NCBI GenBank assembly: GCA_003250475.1
Contig: QKGI01000053.1
Location: 1 to 34,663 of the forward strand
DNA length: 34,663 nt
Reading direction: 5' to 3'
DNA from: Bacteroidota bacterium
Lineage (GTDB): Bacteria; Bacteroidota; Bacteroidia; Bacteroidales; VadinHA17
Part shown: positions 24,473 through 32,439 of the stretch, in pieces
Layout: each line of letters begins with the position of its first letter
Numbering within the stretch: the first letter of the stretch is position 1
Made by a program: the position numbers and the translations under genes
Notes under the pieces: model-generated
What the model was told of the DNA's origin: nothing
Database searches by the model: none
The model's input: the letters and a program-made list of their open reading frames with translations, nothing else

Positions 24473-25147
24473 ATGACAGTCAGGAAGTTCAAGATACACA
24501 GGGAAGGATACCGGATAATCATAGGTGTCTTTATGGCACTCGTTGTGTTAAACATTGCCGGAAGGGTAATCTGGCCCGGTGCCACATTATGGCATTATGT
24601 CGCCATGGCAGCCTCTCTCTTTTTCCTGGCGTTCATAGTGATGTTTTTCCGTACACCCATGAGGCCTGTGGAGCCTGACCCGCTGCTTATCTATGCCCCG
24701 GCTGACGGGAAGATCGTGGTTATAGAGGAGACGTTTGAGAAGGAATATTTCGGGGACTACAGGCTGCAGATATCGATTTTTATGTCGCCCTTTAACATGC
24801 ACAGCAACAGGTACCCGATATCAGGGACGGTGTCATTTACTCATTACCAGGCCGGGAGGAAGTACCACGCAAGAAGTCCCAAATCATCGGAACTGAACGA
24901 GAGGAGCTCTGTAGTTGTTACTTCAGAGAGCGGCACTGACATACTGATCCGCCAGGTAGCCGGAGCGGTGGCGCGACGGATTGTCACCTATTCAAAAAAG
25001 GGAGACAGGGTAAGCCAGGGAGAGGAGCTTGGCTTCATCAAGTTCGGATCGAGGGTCGACATATTCCTCCCTACCGGGACTGAGGTTAATGTGCAGATGT
25101 TTGAACAGGTCAGGGCCAGCCGGACCATCTTGGCAAGAGTCATTTAA
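24473..25147 (+). CDS. psd: Phosphatidylserine decarboxylase, short (archaeal-type) form
   Basis: It decarboxylates phosphatidylserine to phosphatidylethanolamine. This is the short membrane-anchored form (224 residues): two N-terminal hydrophobic segments (about 17-33 and 40-58), a YAPADGKI segment (74-81), MSPFNMHSNR (104-113), and the self-cleavage site FGS (191-193). Ser193 would become the pyruvoyl group after processing. All expected landmarks are present. ATG 24473 lies one base after the cdsA stop, so synthesis is likely coupled. The flavodiiron gene follows after 11 bases and may be in the same transcript. Confidence 0.95.
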   Translation: MTVRKFKIHREGYRIIIGVFMALVVLNIAGRVIWPGATLWHYVAMAASLFFLAFIVMFFRTPMRPVEPDPLLIYAPADGKIVVIEETFEKEYFGDYRLQISIFMSPFNMHSNRYPISGTVSFTHYQAGRKYHARSPKSSELNERSSVVVTSESGTDILIRQVAGAVARRIVTYSKKGDRVSQGEELGFIKFGSRVDIFLPTGTEVNVQMFEQVRASRTILARVI

Positions 25148-25158
25148 GATACGAAATA

Positions 25159-26385
25159 ATGAAAGAAGACAATAAAATACTGGATCTTACTGCGGACGTA
25201 AAATGGATAGGAGTTCTTGATTATGATATCAGGACATTTGATATTGTGATGCATACCGACCACGGCACTACCTATAACTCATATTTCATCAACGCTGAAA
25301 AGAAGACTGTTATAGAGACGGCCAAGGAGAAGTTCAGCGATGCTTACATCAATAAGCTGCGGCAGGTTACCGATCCGGCCGAGATATCATATATTGTTCT
25401 TGACCATACCGAGCCGGATCACTCGGGAGCCATGCGCCAGCTGCTTGACCTGGCACCCTCTGCTGTTGTCGTGGGCAGCGGAAATGCCATCCGTTACCTG
25501 TCAGATATTGTTAACAGGCCATTCAGGTCGATGGTGGTTAAAGACGGTGATACCCTTGATCTTGGAAACAAGACACTCAGGTTCATTGCGGCACCTAACC
25601 TGCACTGGCCAGACAGTATCTATACCTACCTTGTTGAGGACAGGATACTCTTCACCTGTGACTCCTTCGGGGCCCATTTTTGTGATGAGGAGATGTTTGA
25701 TGACCTCGTTGGTGACTACAGCCTTGATTTCAGGTACTATTTTGATGTCATCCTGAAACCCTACAGCAAGTTCATGATCAAGGCCATTGAGAAGATAAGG
25801 CCGCTTGATATTTCGATGATTGCCACCGGTCATGGTCCTATCCTGAGGACAGGATGGAAGAAGACTGTAGATGAGACATATGACCTTGCTTCATCCTACC
25901 TGGCGCTCACTGCAGATACCCCACAAAAGAGACTGCTGATAACCTATGTATCAGCTTACGGTTATACTGGTGAGATGGCGAAGCTTATTGCCAGGGGAGC
26001 ATCATCGGTTAAGAATGTTGTTGTTGAACTGATGGATATAGAGACAGCAGAAGTTGGCGAGATGGATTCAAAGCTGACAATAGCCGACGGCATTATTATA
26101 GGTTCGCCGACTATCAACCAGAATACCCTTCTGCCGGTGTACAAACTGGTGGCAATGGTCAGTCCGCTGCGCGACAGGGGAAAGCTGGCCGGGTCATTTG
26201 GTTCTTACGGATGGAGCGGAGAGGCTCCGGGACTCATTGCTGAGATGCTTAAGAATCTCAGGATGAGGTTCTTTGAAGAACCGGCAGCATACAAGTTCAT
26301 TCCTGAAAGCGACAAGGAAAAGCCGCTTCTGGAATACGGAGAACGTTTCGCCAGGGAGTTGGCAGCACTCCCTTCCGGCAATTAA
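25159..26385 (+). CDS. FprA-family A-type flavodiiron protein
   Basis: A cytoplasmic enzyme that reduces O2 to water and/or NO to N2O with electrons from rubredoxin or a similar carrier. The N-terminal beta-lactamase-like domain has the full di-iron ligand set: HTEPDH (H83, E85, D87, H88), H149, D168 and H225. The C-terminal flavodoxin domain begins near residue 258 with the FMN loop SAYGYTGEM (265-273). Its 408 residues are the normal length for a two-domain form with no rubredoxin or flavin-reductase extension. It starts 11 bases after psd. It probably protects an anaerobic cell from oxygen, in line with cytochrome bd further right. Confidence 0.95.
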   Translation: MKEDNKILDLTADVKWIGVLDYDIRTFDIVMHTDHGTTYNSYFINAEKKTVIETAKEKFSDAYINKLRQVTDPAEISYIVLDHTEPDHSGAMRQLLDLAPSAVVVGSGNAIRYLSDIVNRPFRSMVVKDGDTLDLGNKTLRFIAAPNLHWPDSIYTYLVEDRILFTCDSFGAHFCDEEMFDDLVGDYSLDFRYYFDVILKPYSKFMIKAIEKIRPLDISMIATGHGPILRTGWKKTVDETYDLASSYLALTADTPQKRLLITYVSAYGYTGEMAKLIARGASSVKNVVVELMDIETAEVGEMDSKLTIADGIIIGSPTINQNTLLPVYKLVAMVSPLRDRGKLAGSFGSYGWSGEAPGLIAEMLKNLRMRFFEEPAAYKFIPESDKEKPLLEYGERFARELAALPSGN

Positions 26386-26484
26386 AAAACGGGACTTTCC
26401 ACCTGTAGCAGGAAGGAAGTATCTTTATGATCCTGCCTCTGTTGCCGGGCCAGGGTTTAGATTCAGCAAAAAGATTATACAATG

Positions 26485-26515
26485 AAAAAAGAGCCAGGTT
26501 CAATACCTGGCTCTT
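26485..26515 (-). terminator. Intrinsic terminator of hsp20
   Basis: GAGCCAGGT (26491-26499) and ACCTGGCTC (26505-26513) form a perfect nine-pair stem with a TCAAT loop. The stem extends by two A-T pairs. On the minus strand it runs into six T residues (26490-26485), so it ends the hsp20 transcript. The plus-strand T run is only two bases, so it is a poor stop for fprA. Confidence 0.85.
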
Positions 26516-26551
26516 ACTGCAGATTACGCCAATACTGTCTGTGATACCCTG

Positions 26552-26980
26552 TTATGATATCGAGATCGTACGGATTTTCTCTTTTTTCTTTTCTTCATCA
26601 AGCTTGGGTATCTCAACGTTCAGGATGCCATCCTTGTAAAGGGCACCGATCTTTTCACCGTTGACATCCTCAGGCAGGTAGAAGCTGCGGCAGAAAGAGC
26701 TGTAACTGAATTCCCTGCGCTTGTACCCTTCAAAGTCCTCCTGCTTTTCATCCTTCTGCTCTGCAGAGATAGTAAGAACATCATCCTGCATCTCTATCTT
26801 AAGATCATTCTTGTTCATCCCGGGGACGGCAAGCTCAAGATAAAATGCCTTTTCGTCTTCCCTGATATTTACTGCAGGCAGACTGTTTGAATTCCGGTTG
26901 AATGTCGGGAAAAAGTCCTCGTTAAAGAAATCCGACAGTGTGAGCGGTTTGTAGTTCCTTCTAGTGATCATTGGTAACAT
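26552..26980 (-). CDS. Hsp20/alpha-crystallin small heat-shock protein
   Basis: An ATP-independent chaperone that holds unfolded proteins. It has 142 residues. The short N-terminal arm (MLPMITRRNYKPLTLSDFF) leads to the alpha-crystallin domain: AVNIREDEKAFYLELAVPGM through GILNVEIPK, and the C-terminal ISI anchor is at the end. The start is ATG 26980 because a perfect AGGAGGT (26991-26985) lies 4 bases ahead of it. An in-frame start at 27025 lies upstream of this ribosome-binding site and was rejected. It is monocistronic, with its own terminator. The divergent neighbour is the AI-2E/PerM gene. Confidence 0.95.
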   Translation of the reverse strand: MLPMITRRNYKPLTLSDFFNEDFFPTFNRNSNSLPAVNIREDEKAFYLELAVPGMNKNDLKIEMQDDVLTISAEQKDEKQEDFEGYKRREFSYSSFCRSFYLPEDVNGEKIGALYKDGILNVEIPKLDEEKKKEKIRTISIS

Positions 26981-26984
26981 AGCG

Positions 26985-26991
26985 ACCTCCT
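26985..26991 (-). promoter_or_regulatory. Strong Shine-Dalgarno site of hsp20
   Basis: AGGAGGT on the minus strand is complementary to the 3' end of bacterial 16S rRNA and sits 4 bases before ATG 26980. Most genes in this window have no such site. It decides the hsp20 start. Confidence 0.85.
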
Positions 26992-27061
26992 TTTTATTTT
27001 TGTTTAACATTATTTTCATATACACCAGACATATTTCAATTCACGTGCCGATTACATTGTG

Positions 27062-27104
27062 ATGACATAATGGCATATAATTATCCGGCCGGCATGACAT
27101 AATG
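27062..27104. repeat. Direct repeat ATGACATAATG in the hsp20/permease gap
   Basis: The 11-mer ATGACATAATG occurs at 27062-27072 and again at 27094-27104, 32 bases apart start to start, about three helical turns. It lies between the divergent hsp20 and AI-2E/PerM genes and could be a regulator site. No known regulator consensus is recognised. Confidence 0.45.
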
Positions 27105-27173
27105 ACACTATGACTAAATGGGTTGCATAACCGGGAATTAATATTAATTTTGAGATGTAGTATTTAAAGTTCA

Positions 27174-27191
27174 TTCCTGCACGGGCAGGAA
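27174..27191 (+). other. Hairpin in the leader of the AI-2E/PerM gene
   Basis: TTCCTGC (27174-27180) pairs with GCAGGAA (27185-27191) across ACGG. The hairpin ends 24 bases before ATG 27216. It lacks a T run, so it is not a normal terminator. It may stabilise or control the leader. Confidence 0.4.
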
Positions 27192-27215
27192 AAGCAAACC
27201 AGACCAAAGGGCCGC

Positions 27216-28340
27216 ATGAATACCACACTACGTAATATTCTGATTCTGATAGGACTGGCATTGCTGGTTTATCTCTTCTGGTACTTCAGGAACATTTTCA
27301 TATACATCCTTATTGCCGGGGTAATCTCACTGATCGGACGTCCTGTAGTTGATCTCCTGAACAGCATTCGTTTCTGGAAGTTCAGGTTTCCAAAAGCATT
27401 GAGTTCGATTCTTACTCTGTTGTTTCTTTATGGTCTTCTGGCGCTGTTTTTTGCGATTTTCATTCCCCTGGTAACGAAGCAGATAGACGCTCTGTCAGGG
27501 TTTGACGCAGGATCGATTATACAGGGATTGCGAGACCAGCTCGACAGGCTTGATACATTGCTAAGGAAGGTATATCATGATATGCCGCCGGACAAAACTC
27601 TGTATGATATTGCAGTTACAACAATAGCCACAATCCTCAATCCGGCCTCTATTACAGATTTTGCCGGCAACATTGTTACAGTAATCAGCAAATCTGTTGT
27701 GGCAACAGTTGCAGTGACTTTTCTGGCCTTTTTCTTCCTGAAGGATGAAGGACTTTTCAAGGAGACGATACTGGTCATGGTGCCTGACCAGTATGAAACC
27801 AGGATAAGAAATGTCCTCCATTCCATCAAGCAGCTCCTGATCCGCTATTTTATCGGTATAATTCTGCAGAGTACCATTGTACTTATCAATATTACCATTG
27901 GGATGACCATCGTCGGCTTCCCGTTTCAGCAGGCCCTTGTGATGGGGCTTATTATCGGGGTTTTTAACGTTATCCCTTATCTCGGGCCATGGCTGGGCGG
28001 CCTGATTACTGTCCTTATGGGTATTGCCACGGCAGTGACTACTGCAGGTTATCCCGCTCCGATGATGCTTATCATCTATATGATGATCGTTATTGCAGCA
28101 ACCCAGGCTATTGATAATAATATTATAGCACCGACCATCTACTCCCGTAGTGTTAATGCCCATCCCATCGAGATCTTCATCGTGATACTCGCTGTGGGAA
28201 GTTTCGCAGGTATAATTGGAATGATAGTGGCTGTGCCGGCCTATACGGCTTTAAGGGTCTTTGCCCGCGAGTTTTTCAATAATTTCGGTCCGGTAAGAAA
28301 GATAACCTCGGGCCTCGGAAAAGATAACAAGGAGACATAG
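27216..28340 (+). CDS. AI-2E family transporter (PerM/YhhT-like)
   Basis: A 374-residue inner-membrane protein with about seven to eight membrane segments. There is an N-terminal pair (about 8-38), a soluble central part near 90-140, and the conserved C-terminal block around NVIPYLGPWLGG and later NNIIAPTIYSRSVN, typical of PF01594. Members have been linked to autoinducer-2 export, ion/proton antiport and stress resistance, so the substrate cannot be given. It precedes DUF4492 by 11 bases and thus may be co-transcribed with cydAB. Confidence 0.88.
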   Translation: MNTTLRNILILIGLALLVYLFWYFRNIFIYILIAGVISLIGRPVVDLLNSIRFWKFRFPKALSSILTLLFLYGLLALFFAIFIPLVTKQIDALSGFDAGSIIQGLRDQLDRLDTLLRKVYHDMPPDKTLYDIAVTTIATILNPASITDFAGNIVTVISKSVVATVAVTFLAFFFLKDEGLFKETILVMVPDQYETRIRNVLHSIKQLLIRYFIGIILQSTIVLINITIGMTIVGFPFQQALVMGLIIGVFNVIPYLGPWLGGLITVLMGIATAVTTAGYPAPMMLIIYMMIVIAATQAIDNNIIAPTIYSRSVNAHPIEIFIVILAVGSFAGIIGMIVAVPAYTALRVFAREFFNNFGPVRKITSGLGKDNKET

Positions 28341-28351
28341 CAGCAGGCAAA

Positions 28352-28579
28352 ATGACAAGGATAACCACGGCCATTTCCAACATTTTCAGGTTCTATTACG
28401 ACGGATTCAGGACCATGTCGTGGTGGGGGAAGCGGGTATGGGTCATAATCCTGATAAAGCTATTTATTATGTTCCTCATTCTTAAGATATTCTTCTTCCC
28501 TGACTTTCTGAAGGTTAACTTCGGATCCGACAGGGAGAGAGGCGATTATGTACTGGAACAATTAACCGGCAATAACTGA
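28352..28579 (+). CDS. DUF4492 protein linked to cytochrome bd
   Basis: A 75-residue protein with one membrane segment (about 27-48) after an amphipathic N-terminus (ISNIFRFYYDGFRTMSWWGK) and a short polar tail. This is the DUF4492 family, found almost always just ahead of cydA in Bacteroidota and Campylobacterota. It starts 11 bases after the permease gene and ends 4 bases before cydA. By position and size it may be a small subunit or assembly factor of cytochrome bd, comparable in role to CydX, although it is not similar in sequence. That role is inferred. Confidence 0.88.
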   Translation: MTRITTAISNIFRFYYDGFRTMSWWGKRVWVIILIKLFIMFLILKIFFFPDFLKVNFGSDRERGDYVLEQLTGNN

Positions 28580-28583
28580 AACT

Positions 28584-30140
28584 ATGATTGAAAACATTGA
28601 TCTCTCCCTGGTAAACTGGTCGCGGGCCCAGTTCGCTCTTACGGCAGTTTACCACTGGCTGTTCGTGCCACTGACACTTGGACTCTCATTCATCCTTGCC
28701 TTCATGGAGACCATCTATGTCCGGACGGGTGATGAGGTATGGAAGAAGATTACAAAGTTCTGGATGACACTGTTCGGCATTAATTTCGCCATCGGTGTAG
28801 CAACCGGTATCATCCTGGAGTTTGAGTTCGGAACCAACTGGTCTAACTACTCCTGGTTTGTAGGTGATATTTTTGGAGCTCCCCTGGCTGTGGAGGGCAT
28901 TCTTGCCTTCTTCCTTGAATCAACCTTTGTAGCTGTGATGTTCTTCGGCTGGAACAAAGTCGGGAAGAAGTTCCATCTCACCTCGACATGGCTGGTGGCC
29001 GTGGGAGCTAACCTCTCCGCCCTCTGGATCCTGGTAGCCAACTCCTGGATGGAGAATCCTGTGGGTATGGTTTTCAACCCTGACACTGCCCGTAATGAGA
29101 TGGCCAGCTTCCGGGAGGTGGTGCTCAACCCGGTAGCCGTCGACAAGTTTCTTCACACGGTGACCTCAGGTTTCGTTCTGGCATCAATCTTCGTTTTGGG
29201 AATAAGTGCATGGTTCCTTATCAGGAAGAGGGAGGAACACCTGGCACGCAAGAGCATACTCGTTGCAGGTATCTTCGGCCTGGTAGCCTCTGTTGCCGTG
29301 GCTCTTACCGGTGACTCCTCAGCACGGACACTGGCGCAGGTACAGCCTGTCAAGTTCGCTGCCATGGAGGCTCTTTATGAGGGAAAGAGCGATGCCGGTC
29401 TTACGGTCATAGGAGCTCTTACAGACAGCGGGGAACGGCTGGGAGAGAAGAAAGTGCATGATGTGAAACTCAGGATAGAGATTCCCAGGCTGTTGTCGAT
29501 AATGACCACAGGAAAGGGAAGCGGTTATGTTCCCGGCTTGAAGGATCTAGTAAATGGTAATCCTGAGAAAGGAATTCTTTCAGTCAGCGAGATGATGGAG
29601 CGGGGCAAATATGCCCGGCAGGTCCTTACCGACTATAAGATGGCAAAAGAGATCGGCGACACTGAAACCATGGAGGCTCTCAGCGCCAGGTTCAAAGAGA
29701 GCGATTTCACGGATAACTATTTCAGGTACTTCGGCTACGGTTATTTTGAACACCCATGGCAGGTGGTGCCCTCTGTCCCGGTAATCTTCTACAGTTTCCG
29801 GGTGATGGTCGGTCTTGGTTTCTTCTTTATCCTGTTATTTATACTTGCCCTCTGGTTTTACCGCAGGGAGGCGCTTGAACGTAACCGCTGGTTCTTGTGG
29901 CTGGCACTCCTCTCCATACCGCTGGCTTACCTGGCCAGCGAACTGGGATGGATAGTGACAGAGATGGGCCGCCAGCCCTGGATCATCCAGAACCTTATGC
30001 CTGTCGGCGTGGCAGTATCGAATATCAGTGCAGGGGCAGTACAGACAACATTCTGGCTCTTTGCCGTCCTCTTTACTGCTCTGCTCGTTGCAGAGATATC
30101 CATAATGGTAAAACAGATTAAAACAGGACCAAAACATTAG
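28584..30140 (+). CDS. cydA: Cytochrome bd ubiquinol oxidase subunit I
   Basis: The heme-bearing subunit of the bd oxidase, which oxidises quinol and reduces O2 to water with high affinity. Heme ligand candidates are H24 (heme b595), H191 in DKFLHTV and M408 in FRVMVG (heme b558). The proton-path acids E104 (AVEG) and E112 (FLES) and the signature GRQPW are present. At 518 residues it has an extended region between the quinol loop start (GDSSARTLAQVQP) and residue 385, as in longer bd enzymes. It follows DUF4492 by 4 bases and precedes cydB by 12. Confidence 0.97.
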   Translation: MIENIDLSLVNWSRAQFALTAVYHWLFVPLTLGLSFILAFMETIYVRTGDEVWKKITKFWMTLFGINFAIGVATGIILEFEFGTNWSNYSWFVGDIFGAPLAVEGILAFFLESTFVAVMFFGWNKVGKKFHLTSTWLVAVGANLSALWILVANSWMENPVGMVFNPDTARNEMASFREVVLNPVAVDKFLHTVTSGFVLASIFVLGISAWFLIRKREEHLARKSILVAGIFGLVASVAVALTGDSSARTLAQVQPVKFAAMEALYEGKSDAGLTVIGALTDSGERLGEKKVHDVKLRIEIPRLLSIMTTGKGSGYVPGLKDLVNGNPEKGILSVSEMMERGKYARQVLTDYKMAKEIGDTETMEALSARFKESDFTDNYFRYFGYGYFEHPWQVVPSVPVIFYSFRVMVGLGFFFILLFILALWFYRREALERNRWFLWLALLSIPLAYLASELGWIVTEMGRQPWIIQNLMPVGVAVSNISAGAVQTTFWLFAVLFTALLVAEISIMVKQIKTGPKH

Positions 30141-30152
30141 GAGGACAAAATC

Positions 30153-31283
30153 ATGACACTGATGATAACACACGCATTTCTGCAGGGCTACTGGTGGTTG
30201 ATCATATCACTCCTGGCCGGTCTCCTCGTATTCCTCATGTTCGTTCAGGGAGGGCAGTCGTTCATTTTCTCCCTTCCAAAGAACGACACCCAGAGGAAAA
30301 TGATTGTCAACGCCCTTGGCCGCAAGTGGGAGTTTACCTTTACCACCCTTGTCACCTTTGGTGGCGCCTTCTTTGCATCTTTCCCGCTTTTTTATGCCAC
30401 CAGCTTTGGAGGTGCATACTGGGTCTGGATGGCAATACTATTCAGTTTTATAATACAGGCTGTAGCCTATGAGTACCGCTCAAAGCCGGGAAATATATAC
30501 GGCACAAGCCTCTTTGACACCTTCCTCTTCCTGAACGGTTGCCTTGGTCCGTTCCTCATAGGTGTGGCTGTAGCGACTTTCTTTACCGGATCGGATTTTA
30601 CCCTTGATCTCTTCAACAGTGTTACCTGGGGTTCGGGATGGCACGGACTCGAAGCCCTGATAAATCCTGTCAACCTGCTGCTGGGTTTTGCCGTACTCTT
30701 TCTGGTGAGGGTGCTGGGACTGATGTACCTTGAGAATACCATTGAGGATGGTGACCTTGCAGGATCCATCAAGAAGGCCATGCCCCGCAATGCGGTTCCC
30801 TTCCTGGTGTTCTTTCTCTCATTCGTTGGCCTGATGCTCCTCGGGAAAGGCTTTGCTGCCGACGGTGTGACAGGAGAGGTCACTATGGTCAGGTATCATT
30901 ATCTGCATAACCTGCTGGGTAATCCTGTTATCCTGGTACTGTTCCTTGGCGGAGTGGTACTGGTACTTGTCTCACTCTGGATGGCAATATTTAAAAACCC
31001 ACGCAAGGCGATATGGTATGCCGGCGCCGGCACTATCCCGGTAGTGATGGCCCTGTTCTTTATTGCAGGATACGGCGGAACAGCCTTTTATCCGTCAACA
31101 GCCGACCTCCAGAGTTCGCTGACACTGGCAAAGGCCTCATCAAGTCCCTTTACCCTGCGTACAATGATGTTCGTTTCATTCATCATACCTTTTGTTGTGG
31201 CCTATATCTGGTATGCATGGAGTTCGATAAACAGACGGAGGATCACCCCCGAGGAGATGTCCGGTGATGAACATATGTATTGA
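30153..31283 (+). CDS. cydB: Cytochrome bd ubiquinol oxidase subunit II
   Basis: The partner subunit of CydA, with about nine to ten membrane segments in 376 residues. It begins MTLMITHAFLQGYWWLI, with the family GQSFIFSLPKND loop and a C-terminal SFIIPFVVAYIWYAW segment. AGGAGG lies 8 bases before ATG 30153, one of the few clear ribosome-binding sites here. The start is 12 bases after the cydA stop, so the two are co-translated. No cydCD heme/thiol exporter genes are linked. Confidence 0.96.
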   Translation: MTLMITHAFLQGYWWLIISLLAGLLVFLMFVQGGQSFIFSLPKNDTQRKMIVNALGRKWEFTFTTLVTFGGAFFASFPLFYATSFGGAYWVWMAILFSFIIQAVAYEYRSKPGNIYGTSLFDTFLFLNGCLGPFLIGVAVATFFTGSDFTLDLFNSVTWGSGWHGLEALINPVNLLLGFAVLFLVRVLGLMYLENTIEDGDLAGSIKKAMPRNAVPFLVFFLSFVGLMLLGKGFAADGVTGEVTMVRYHYLHNLLGNPVILVLFLGGVVLVLVSLWMAIFKNPRKAIWYAGAGTIPVVMALFFIAGYGGTAFYPSTADLQSSLTLAKASSSPFTLRTMMFVSFIIPFVVAYIWYAWSSINRRRITPEEMSGDEHMY

Positions 31284-31320
31284 AAGGAAGCAGGTAATAG
31301 CTTAAACCTGAAGAAATGTG

Positions 31321-32439
31321 ATGGAAATTGAGCCAACGGGATCGTGGGGTTATGGTGAGGGGCCTCTCATAATAGCAGGTCCGTGCAGTGCAGAAAGTGA
31401 AGAGCAGGTACTTACCATCGCAAAAGCCCTCAGGGCTACGGGCAGAGTTAATATTTTCAGGGCGGGGCTATGGAAGCCGCGTTCAAGACCATCCTCATTC
31501 GGAGGTGAGGGCTTCAGGGCTCTCAGTTGGCTCAGGAGGGTAAAGGAGGAGACAGGACTGCCTGTGGCTGTGGAGGTTGCGTCACCACTGCATGTTGAGG
31601 CATGCCTGAAGGACGGCATCGATGTCGTCTGGCTCGGAGCCCGTACCGTATCAAATCCTTTCAGTGTTGATGAGATCGTCGCGGTGCTCGCCGGTACAGA
31701 TATCCCGGTGCTGGTAAAAAACCCGCTGAGTCCGGATGTTGAACTGTGGATCGGTGCTATCGAGAGAGTATACAGCGCCGGCATAAGAAAGATAGCAGCG
31801 GTACACAGAGGATTTACCCCTTACGAAAAGAACCGCTACCGTAATATACCAAAGTGGGAGCTGGCCATCGAACTGCGCAGCAGGATCCCCTCACTACCTG
31901 TGTTATGTGACCCCAGCCATATGTCAGGTAAGGCCGCACTGGTGCCGGAGACCTCCCAGAAAGCTATCGACATGAACATGGCAGGTCTGATGGTAGAGGT
32001 GCATCATGACCCCCGGCATGCACTGAGCGACCGCGACCAGCAGCTTGACCCGGGAGCATTTACCGGGATGATGGATAAACTGGTCTTTCGTTCAAAGACA
32101 TCCAGCGATACAGGCTTCCTTAACCGGCTTGAGGAGCTGAGAAACAGGATAGACTCGATTGATCAGCAGATAATAGAACTCGTGGCTGCCCGGATGAGAA
32201 TAAGCATCGAGATGGGAGAGTTCAAATGTCTCAACGATGTTGCCGTGTTTCAGCTCGAGAGATGGATTGAGATACTTGAGACAAGAACGCAGAACGGTAT
32301 CAGCGAAGGTCTTGATGAAGAATTTACAGGAAGACTTATACGGATGATACATGAAGAATCAATTCGATGCCAGGACAAGGTGATGGAGGATCTACGAAGG
32401 GATATGAGGTGTCCTCCTGATGCCCGGCAGGGTGAATAG
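31321..32439 (+). CDS. Bifunctional DAHP synthase (type I-beta) / chorismate mutase (type II)
   Basis: The N-terminal domain (about 1-255) condenses phosphoenolpyruvate and erythrose 4-phosphate, the first step of aromatic amino acid synthesis. It has the metal-binding Cys in AGPCSAES (C22), KPRSRPSSFGG (52-62), HRGF (162-165) and DPSHMSGK (197-204). The C-terminal AroQ helical domain (about 265-350) converts chorismate to prephenate, with RNRIDSIDQQIIELVAARM at its head. The fusion is common in Bacteroidota, and the mutase part may mediate feedback by prephenate. ATG 31321 is preferred over the GTG three bases earlier. It follows cydB but shares no pathway with it. Its last 48 bases overlap pssA on the other strand. 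Confidence 0.95.
   Translation: MEIEPTGSWGYGEGPLIIAGPCSAESEEQVLTIAKALRATGRVNIFRAGLWKPRSRPSSFGGEGFRALSWLRRVKEETGLPVAVEVASPLHVEACLKDGIDVVWLGARTVSNPFSVDEIVAVLAGTDIPVLVKNPLSPDVELWIGAIERVYSAGIRKIAAVHRGFTPYEKNRYRNIPKWELAIELRSRIPSLPVLCDPSHMSGKAALVPETSQKAIDMNMAGLMVEVHHDPRHALSDRDQQLDPGAFTGMMDKLVFRSKTSSDTGFLNRLEELRNRIDSIDQQIIELVAARMRISIEMGEFKCLNDVAVFQLERWIEILETRTQNGISEGLDEEFTGRLIRMIHEESIRCQDKVMEDLRRDMRCPPDARQGE

Noticed and set aside
26386-26484. Extra gene or terminator for fprA after its stop
   Set aside because: There is only a weak 6-pair inverted repeat (GCAGGA/TCCTGC) with no T run, and no open frame with family features.
26981-27025. Longer hsp20 start at 27025
   Set aside because: A perfect ribosome-binding site lies between this start and ATG 26980, and the extra residues have no family match that I know.
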